Shown here piece by piece: positions 5,184 to 9,785 of a stretch of DNA of 9,785 nucleotides. Every line of letters begins with the position of its first letter. Position 1 is the stretch's first letter. Source of the stretch: Chloroflexota bacterium (GTDB lineage: Bacteria; Chloroflexota; Dehalococcoidia; DSTF01; RBG-16-68-14); assembly GCA_022563135.1 (NCBI GenBank), contig JADFNZ010000057.1:1-9785 (forward strand), given 5' to 3'. Made by a program: the position numbers and the translations under genes. The notes under the pieces were generated by a model. The model saw nothing but the letters and a program-made list of their open reading frames with translations, made no database searches and had not been told where the DNA came from.

Positions 5184-5212
5184 TTGACCGCGCCACCGAC
5201 CCTCCGTATGCT
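5184..5212 (+). promoter_or_regulatory. Near-consensus promoter for the collapsed MBL-fold gene
   Basis: TTGACC (5184-5189), 17-bp spacer, TATGCT (5207-5212). The -35 boxes of this and the opposite promoter are 9 bp apart, back to back. Predicted start near 5219 gives a leader of about 30 nt carrying GAGAAGG before the ATG at 5249. Confidence 0.7.
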
Positions 5213-5248
5213 GGCGCTGCGGTTAGCTACCAAGCGAGAAGGCGCACG

Positions 5249-5452
5249 ATGGCAGTGGATCGAGTCACGGTAGGCAGCGTGGAGATCGTGAGCGCCGTCG
5301 ACGAGCTGACGCGCGTCTCGCGGAGGACGAAGCGCGCGCTGGTAGACCGGCTGATCGAGGAGCAGACGCTCGTCGCGGCGGGCCACTTCACGCCGGGCAG
5401 CTTCGGCCGGATGGTGCTTGCGGACGACCGGCGGAGCTGGCAGCCGCTCTAG
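5249..5452 (+). pseudogene. Internally deleted metallo-beta-lactamase-fold hydrolase (67 codons)
   Basis: ATG 5249 with GAGAAGG upstream. The first ~26 residues (MAVDRVTVGSVEIVSAVDEL, then TRVSRR) look like the N-terminal strands of MBL-fold hydrolases. From about residue 28 the sequence jumps to a C-terminal end: ALVDRLIEEQTLVAAGHFTP then GSFGRMV...RRSWQPL, where the His of AAGHF is the usual last metal ligand. The HxHxDH motif and everything between, about 200 residues in normal members, is missing, yet the frame stays open. The promoter and ribosome site are intact, so a short protein may still be made. A deliberate mini-protein is possible but less likely than a deletion relic. Its stop codon shares CTAG with the convergent lipoprotein gene. 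Confidence 0.7.
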
Positions 5453-6243
5453 CCGCCCTGCGCCGGCGGGGCGACGGAGAGGGCCGGATCGTTCGGCTGC
5501 GACACGTCGATGCGCAGCTCCCACTCGACGGCCCCTTCGAGATCGAGGCTCGGGATACCGTTCGGCACGGTGGCAGTCACGAGGAGCCGGACCGGCCAGC
5601 CACCGTCGTCGGCGAGCCAGAGGTCCCACGTAATGTCGTCCAGACTGCGAAGCAGCTCCTCCTGCTCGAGCAGGGCCGCGAAGAAGGCGCGACCGGTCGC
5701 GCTCACCTGGTAGTGGCTCGCCGCCACACCGTTGGCGCTCTCTTGGATGGGCGTCAGCCGCCGCACGCTCTCGCGCACCTTCGCAAACGCCGGGCCGCCG
5801 AGGAAGTCAGACCTGACGGTCGTGAAGGAATCGGCCAGCAGATCGCTCACGTCGGGATCGCCAAGCGTCGTCTCCCGCCATTCCAGGTCACCGAGGCGAT
5901 ACCAGACCTCTTCGCCGATAATGACAGCGCTGCGCGGAAGGTCAGTCTGGCCCAACCGGACGTTGTGGGTGAACGCGTGGCGGTCCGGAGACTCGAAATC
6001 TCCCGCCGTGGACACGATCACCACACCGGGCTTGCCGGCCTCCTCGCGCATGGTCAGCGTGACGACGTAGTGAAAACGGTCGAGCGGTATCGCGCCGAAG
6101 CTCTCGGCCGTGGCGGTCACCACTGGAGGCGTGGGCCGCTGGGGTGCACCTCCGCCGCCGCAGGCCGCGATGAGCAGGCCGAGCACGATCGAAGCGGCGG
6201 CGGCGAGGCCGCGATAGCTAGGTAGTGGTCGAACTCTACGCAT
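5449..6243 (-). CDS. LppX/LprAFG-like (LolA-fold) lipoprotein
   Basis: 264 residues from ATG 6243-6241, with AGGA 9 nt upstream. Lipoprotein signal: RR-rich start, hydrophobic 13-27, lipobox I25-A-A-C28, then a Gly/Pro linker (GGGGAPQRPTPP). The mature part has the half-barrel pattern of LolA/LppX proteins: YVVTLTM, GDFESPDRHAFTHNV, then VIIGEEVWYR...EWRETTLGDPD, and a C-terminal sheet (ITWDLWLADDGGWPVRLLVT, ending in WELRIDVS). The phrase pattern of a spec about an analyte-coated membrane protein, 'G-E/D-x-x-x-PDR' then 'IIGxExWYR', is typical of this family. Members bind or shuttle lipids on the outer face of the membrane; the ligand here is unknown. It is transcribed towards, and converges on, the collapsed MBL gene. 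Confidence 0.75.
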   Translation of the reverse strand: MRRVRPLPSYRGLAAAASIVLGLLIAACGGGGAPQRPTPPVVTATAESFGAIPLDRFHYVVTLTMREEAGKPGVVIVSTAGDFESPDRHAFTHNVRLGQTDLPRSAVIIGEEVWYRLGDLEWRETTLGDPDVSDLLADSFTTVRSDFLGGPAFAKVRESVRRLTPIQESANGVAASHYQVSATGRAFFAALLEQEELLRSLDDITWDLWLADDGGWPVRLLVTATVPNGIPSLDLEGAVEWELRIDVSQPNDPALSVAPPAQGG

Positions 6244-6260
6244 GGCTGGGAATCCTGTCG

Positions 6261-6266
6261 ATCATA
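6261..6266 (-). promoter_or_regulatory. Candidate -10 box (TATGAT) for the LppX-like lipoprotein gene
   Basis: TATGAT on the minus strand, 17 nt before the ATG at 6243, leaving a leader of roughly 10 nt with AGGA. No clear -35 is seen. Confidence 0.35.
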
Positions 6267-6353
6267 GCGGGCCCGCGCGTCGCACGCGAGGGTCGCCAGC
6301 GCTCTGCAGCTCTTGCCCACCGCCCGTTCATAACGCCGCTCGCACGGAGCGCC

Positions 6354-6382
6354 TTGATCGTAGCTTGGGGCGTTGTTAGACT
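6354..6382 (+). promoter_or_regulatory. Promoter for the pyrophosphatase gene
   Basis: TTGATC (6354-6359), 17-bp spacer, TAGACT (6377-6382). Predicted transcription start near 6389-6390, giving a 5' leader of about 62 nt. Confidence 0.6.
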
Positions 6383-6389
6383 CCCGCTC

Positions 6390-6410
6390 GTGGAGGCGGT
6401 ATGCCTCCAC
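6390..6410 (+). promoter_or_regulatory. Perfect 8-bp hairpin at the predicted 5' end of hppA mRNA
   Basis: GTGGAGGC (6390-6397), loop GGTAT, GCCTCCAC (6403-6410). No U-run follows, so it is not a normal intrinsic terminator. It starts at the predicted transcription start and ends 41 nt before the ATG, leaving the AGGAG ribosome site (about 6440-6445) free. A 5' mRNA-stabilising stem or a protein-binding site is plausible. Confidence 0.6.
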
Positions 6411-6451
6411 AACGTTTGCCCGTGAAACGCCAATCTTCCTAGGAGTACCGC

Positions 6452-8662
6452 ATGGAGCTTGCCTGGATCATCCCTGTCGCCGGTTTCGCCGCCGTCCTGT
6501 TTGCGTGGTGGCTCGCGTGGGACGTGCTCGGCCGCCCGACAGGAACCGACGAGATGCGCCGCATCGCCAGCCTGATCCTGGAGGGCGCGAACGCCTTCTT
6601 GAGCCGTCAGTACCGCACCATCGCCATGATGGCGCTGCTCACGGCCGTGATCATTGGAGTGCTCGTCGGCGCCCTTGACGGAGATGTCGAACTCGGCGTG
6701 CTCACGGGCGTCGCCTTCATCGTCGGAGCGCTGGCATCAGGCGTCTCCGGACTGATCGGCATGTACATCTCCGTGCGCGCCAACGTGCGCGCCGCCGCCG
6801 CCGCGCAGAACAGCCTCAAAGAGGCTGTCACCGTGGCGCTGCGGGGTGGCGCCGTCTCCGGCTTCCTCGTAACGGCGCTGAGCTTGCTCGGCGTCTCCGG
6901 CATCTATGGCTTCTACAGCGTGCTCCTGAACAAGCCGGTCGAGGACACGCCATTTCTCATCGTCGGTTTCGGATTCGGCGCCAGCTTTGTTGCGCTCTTC
7001 GCCCAGCTCGGCGGCGGCATCTACACGAAAGCAGCCGACATGGGAGCGGACCTCGTCGGCAAGATCGAGGCCGGCATCCCCGAGGACGACCCTCGCAACG
7101 CCGCCGTCATCGCCGACCTTGTTGGCGACAACGTAGGCGACTGCGCAGGCCGCGGCGCCGACCTGTTCGAGTCGATGTCGGCCGAGAACATCGGCGCGAT
7201 GATCCTCGGCGTGGTGATCTTCCAGGCGACGGGCAACATCGAGTGGGTGATCTTCCCGCTCGTGCTGCGTTCGTTTGGCATCCTCGCCACCATGGTCGGG
7301 CTCATCGCGGTGCCCTATCTCACGACCGGGAACGAGCGCGACGCAATGCAGCCGCTCAACAAGGGCTATTACACCTCGGTAAGCCTCTCGGTGGCGTTCC
7401 TGGCGCTCACGACGTGGGTGATGATGGACAGCTCCTGGTGGTGGTTCTTCCTCGCCGGCATCGTCGGCGTCGCGACCGGCATCGCCTTCGTCTTTATCAC
7501 ACAGTACTACACCTCTGGGAACTGGCGCCCGGTACGGGAGATCGTAGAGGCCTCCAGAACGGGGCCCGCGACGAACATCGTCATGGGCACGGCCATCGGG
7601 TTCGAGACGACAGCGGTCACCGCCATTGCCGTCGGCACGGCGCTGGTGGCCTCGTTCCTGTTGGGCTCCCACTCTCCCATCGCCGAAGACCCCGCAGTTG
7701 GCGCCTTCAGCGCCGGCATCTTCGGGACGGCCGTCGCGACGATGGGCATGTTGATGACCGCCGCCTATATTCTGGCGATGGACACCTTTGGGCCGATCAC
7801 CGACAACGCCGGAGGCATCAACCAGATGGCCGGCGCGCCCGCTGAAGCGCGCGAGATCACGGACAAGCTAGACGCGGTCGGCAATACCACAAAGGCGCTC
7901 ACGAAGGGCTACGCTGTCGGCTCCGCAGCGCTCGCCGCATTCCTCCTCTTCAGCGCCTACCTGGACAAAGTGAAGGAAGAACTCATCGAATCTGGTGCGA
8001 CGCTCGCCGACGGCACGCAGATCACTTCGCTCAGCCAGAGTCTGCCCATCGATCTCTCCCAGGTGCACGTCTTCGTCGGGGCGCTGCTGGGCGTGATGCT
8101 GGTATTCCTCTTCACGTCGCTCTCCATCCGCGCCGTCGGCAGCGCGGCGGCCCGCATCATCGAAGAAGTGCGCCGCCAGTTCCGCGAAGACCCAGGCATC
8201 ATGGCGGGCACCTCCCAGCCCGATTACGGCCGCGCGGTGGACATCACCACGAGCGCCGCCCTGCGCGCGATGATCGCGCCCGGCCTGCTCGTTGTGTTGA
8301 TGCCGGTGGCGGTGGGGCTAACCTTCCGCTACCTCGGCGCCGCCGGCCTGCTCGATGAGAACGCCGGCTGGCAGGCCGTCGCCGGGCTGCTCATGGTGGG
8401 CACCATCGGGGGCGTACTCGTGGCCACATTCCTCAACAACGGCGGAGGCGCCTGGGACAACGCCAAGAAATTCATCGAGGCGGGCGAGCTGAAAGACGAA
8501 ACGGGCGCGGTCATCGGCAAGGGCACCGACACCCACGCCGCCGCCGTCGTCGGCGATACCGTCGGCGATCCGTTCAAGGACACCGCTGGGCCATCGCTGC
8601 ACGTGCTGGTGAAGCTCCTCAGCACCATCACGCTGGTGCTAGCGCCGCTCTTCGTCGCCTAA
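6452..8662 (+). CDS. hppA: Membrane-bound proton-translocating pyrophosphatase, K+-independent type
   Basis: 736 residues, full family length, with about 15-16 hydrophobic segments; AGGAG lies 6-7 nt before ATG 6452. Hydrolyses PPi in the cytoplasm and pumps H+ across the membrane. Catalytic loops are intact: D196-M-G-A-D200-L-V-G-K204-x-E206, the PEDDPRN and VGDNVGD loop after it, FGPITDNAGG, and near the end DNAKK and DTVGDPFKDTAGPS. The ion-type signature GNTTKALTKG has K481 and T484, where K+-dependent enzymes have Ala and Gly/Ala; Na+-pumping members are all K+-dependent, so this is predicted to be an H+ pump. Odd: Q351 replaces the Glu of the conserved TEYYTS segment (here TQYYTS). It appears to be a single-gene transcript behind its own promoter and hairpin. 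Confidence 0.95.
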   Translation: MELAWIIPVAGFAAVLFAWWLAWDVLGRPTGTDEMRRIASLILEGANAFLSRQYRTIAMMALLTAVIIGVLVGALDGDVELGVLTGVAFIVGALASGVSGLIGMYISVRANVRAAAAAQNSLKEAVTVALRGGAVSGFLVTALSLLGVSGIYGFYSVLLNKPVEDTPFLIVGFGFGASFVALFAQLGGGIYTKAADMGADLVGKIEAGIPEDDPRNAAVIADLVGDNVGDCAGRGADLFESMSAENIGAMILGVVIFQATGNIEWVIFPLVLRSFGILATMVGLIAVPYLTTGNERDAMQPLNKGYYTSVSLSVAFLALTTWVMMDSSWWWFFLAGIVGVATGIAFVFITQYYTSGNWRPVREIVEASRTGPATNIVMGTAIGFETTAVTAIAVGTALVASFLLGSHSPIAEDPAVGAFSAGIFGTAVATMGMLMTAAYILAMDTFGPITDNAGGINQMAGAPAEAREITDKLDAVGNTTKALTKGYAVGSAALAAFLLFSAYLDKVKEELIESGATLADGTQITSLSQSLPIDLSQVHVFVGALLGVMLVFLFTSLSIRAVGSAAARIIEEVRRQFREDPGIMAGTSQPDYGRAVDITTSAALRAMIAPGLLVVLMPVAVGLTFRYLGAAGLLDENAGWQAVAGLLMVGTIGGVLVATFLNNGGGAWDNAKKFIEAGELKDETGAVIGKGTDTHAAAVVGDTVGDPFKDTAGPSLHVLVKLLSTITLVLAPLFVA

Positions 8663-8694
8663 CGCCGCCCGGCCCAGAGCCGGCACCGGCGGCG
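8663..8694 (+). terminator. GC-rich inverted repeat after hppA, possible terminator
   Basis: CGCCGCC (8663-8669) and GGCGGCG (8688-8694) form a perfect 7-bp stem immediately after the hppA stop codon, with an inner CCGG/CCGG pair. No T-run follows, so it may be a Rho-type or 3'-end stabilising structure rather than a classic terminator. Confidence 0.35.
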
Positions 8695-8846
8695 TACCGA
8701 CGCTCCACCTAGGGGAGCTCTCAGCGCGTTATTCTGCGGATCAGCGAGCAACAGCGGCGCATTCTCTCCCTCACGCCCTGCACCGAGGCGGTTGCCAAGC
8801 CGATACTCCATTCGAGGGCATTCCGTACGTCTGAGGGAGGTACCAC

Positions 8847-9785
8847 TTGGCCGCCAGCAAGCGTCAAACTGCGCTCTCCGCGCAGCCGGCCCAGAAGGAC
8901 TACAAAGCAGCCCGCCCATGGCCACTGCCCATGCCCAGCCGGCCGGAGCTGGCCAGCGCTTTCGCCCAAGCGCTGGACCTGGCAGAGGGCCAACGGCCCG
9001 GTCACGCCGCCCGCGTCTGCTACATCGCGCTCAACCTGGCGCGGTCGATGGGTCTGCCGAGCGAGCTGGACGCGACGGTCTACTACGCCGCGCTGTTCCA
9101 CGACTCAGGCGCCGCCTCAGCCACAGCGGAGCTCTGCCGGCTCATAAACGTAAAGGAAGAGGCGATCTTCTGCGCGGGCCCGGACAAGCCTCCCGAGCAG
9201 CTAGGGATGGAGATCGCCCCGAACGACTCCGACACCGTTGTCAAGCTGATACGCGTCCATCCGCGGCGCGGCGCCCAGGTGGCCGGTGATCTCGGCTTCG
9301 CTACCGCGGTGCAGGAGGCGATCGGCGCCCACCACGAGCGCTGGGACGGGCACGGCTATCCGAGAGCGCTGGAGGGAGAGGAAATCCCGATCGCGGCCCG
9401 GCTCGTCGCCGCCGGCGACCTCATCGAGTACCTGATCTCCGCCGATGACAACCCGCTCATCGCGCGCCGGACCTTTCTCAGCGAGATCTCCGACTACAGC
9501 GGCAACGTGGTGGATCCGGCGCTCATCGAACGGGCGCAGCAGCTGGCGGCCGACGACGCCTTCTGGCTTGGCCTCTACAACGATGACCTCCCCCGTACGA
9601 TCTGCGCCATCTGCCCGGACGATGACGCGAACGCGGAACAACTGCGAGCGGACCTTGAGGCGTTTACGAAGGTGTTCGCCGCGCTGGCCGACGCCAAGGG
9701 CGACCACACCCTGCGTCACAGCGAACGTACCGCTGAACTCGCGGACAGGCTGGCTCAATCGCTCGGCTTTCGTGACGCGCGACGG
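8847..9785 (+). CDS. HD-GYP-type metal-dependent phosphohydrolase with second HD domain starting (3' end outside window)
   Basis: 313 codons are present and open at the window edge. Start is TTG 8847: GGGAGG lies 6 nt before it, an in-frame TGA sits four codons upstream (8832), and the next ATG is at codon 29. After a basic, proline-rich leader, residues about 35-200 form an HD-GYP domain: H53, H85-D86-S-G-A, H138, H162-H163-E164-x-x-D167-G-x-G-Y171-P172 and D191, all the expected metal ligands plus the GYP loop. Canonical HD-GYP proteins hydrolyse cyclic dinucleotides, mainly c-di-GMP. A linker (about 205-275) contains a CxxC (ICAIC). A second HD-like start follows at 286-308 (DHTLRHSERTAELADRL). 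No sensor or DNA-binding domain is seen N-terminally. Family call firm; substrate unproven. Confidence 0.85.
   Translation, partial: MAASKRQTALSAQPAQKDYKAARPWPLPMPSRPELASAFAQALDLAEGQRPGHAARVCYIALNLARSMGLPSELDATVYYAALFHDSGAASATAELCRLINVKEEAIFCAGPDKPPEQLGMEIAPNDSDTVVKLIRVHPRRGAQVAGDLGFATAVQEAIGAHHERWDGHGYPRALEGEEIPIAARLVAAGDLIEYLISADDNPLIARRTFLSEISDYSGNVVDPALIERAQQLAADDAFWLGLYNDDLPRTICAICPDDDANAEQLRADLEAFTKVFAALADAKGDHTLRHSERTAELADRLAQSLGFRDARR

Noticed and set aside
6737..7672. 311-codon minus-strand open frame inside hppA
   Set aside because: Antisense shadow; hppA is unambiguous on the plus strand and this frame gives a His/Asp/Arg-rich product without family features.
8663..8694. Classic Rho-independent terminator after hppA
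   Set aside because: A GC-rich stem is present but no T-run follows, so it is kept only as a low-confidence structure.

Overview
This is a GC-rich bacterial chromosomal window. It looks most like Chloroflexota (inference, moderate confidence). The support is an LppX/LprAFG-like lipoprotein, a Rieske-type protein with a DPH...DPCHGS signature, a K+-independent H+-pyrophosphatase, tandem HD-GYP architecture and several start codons lying directly behind a -10 box. No rRNA, tRNA or CRISPR array is visible, and there is no gene-free stretch longer than 300 bases.

Left part (1-2650). A membrane-anchored Rieske-like protein (minus strand, cut by the window edge) has Asp at both positions that normally supply the cluster cysteines. 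Next comes a compact 1045-bp unit: a lower-GC HNH-type gene (600-1475) between two ~98-108 bp direct copies of the 3' end of an enoyl-CoA hydratase gene. The hydratase (1446-2183, minus) now ends in codons supplied by the inserted side, and its displaced old tail survives as a degenerate remnant beside the Rieske gene. Recombination between the two copies would remove exactly 1045 bp and rebuild an open 243-codon hydratase gene. The hydratase is translationally coupled (ATGA overlap) to an upstream SRPBCC-fold protein.

Middle (2650-6250). A 151-bp divergent control region carries two inverted repeats, one lying over the predicted promoter of a secreted beta-propeller-like protein. Tail to tail with that gene is a minus-strand operon: a second crotonase followed by two tandem paralogous small proteins of unknown function. 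The crotonase promoter is nearly consensus and sits back to back with an equally good plus-strand promoter. The latter drives only a 67-codon fusion of the two ends of a metallo-beta-lactamase-fold hydrolase, so this appears to be an internally deleted gene. It converges on an LppX-like lipoprotein gene, the two stop codons sharing one CTAG.

Right part (6250-9785). hppA, a membrane H+-pumping pyrophosphatase, is preceded by a good promoter and a perfect 8-bp hairpin predicted to lie at the very 5' end of its mRNA. Downstream is a TTG-started HD-GYP protein running off the window edge. Most genes look like housekeeping or lipid/energy metabolism. The accessory signals are the HNH cassette, the metal-ligand-less Rieske protein, the collapsed hydrolase and the small-protein pair.
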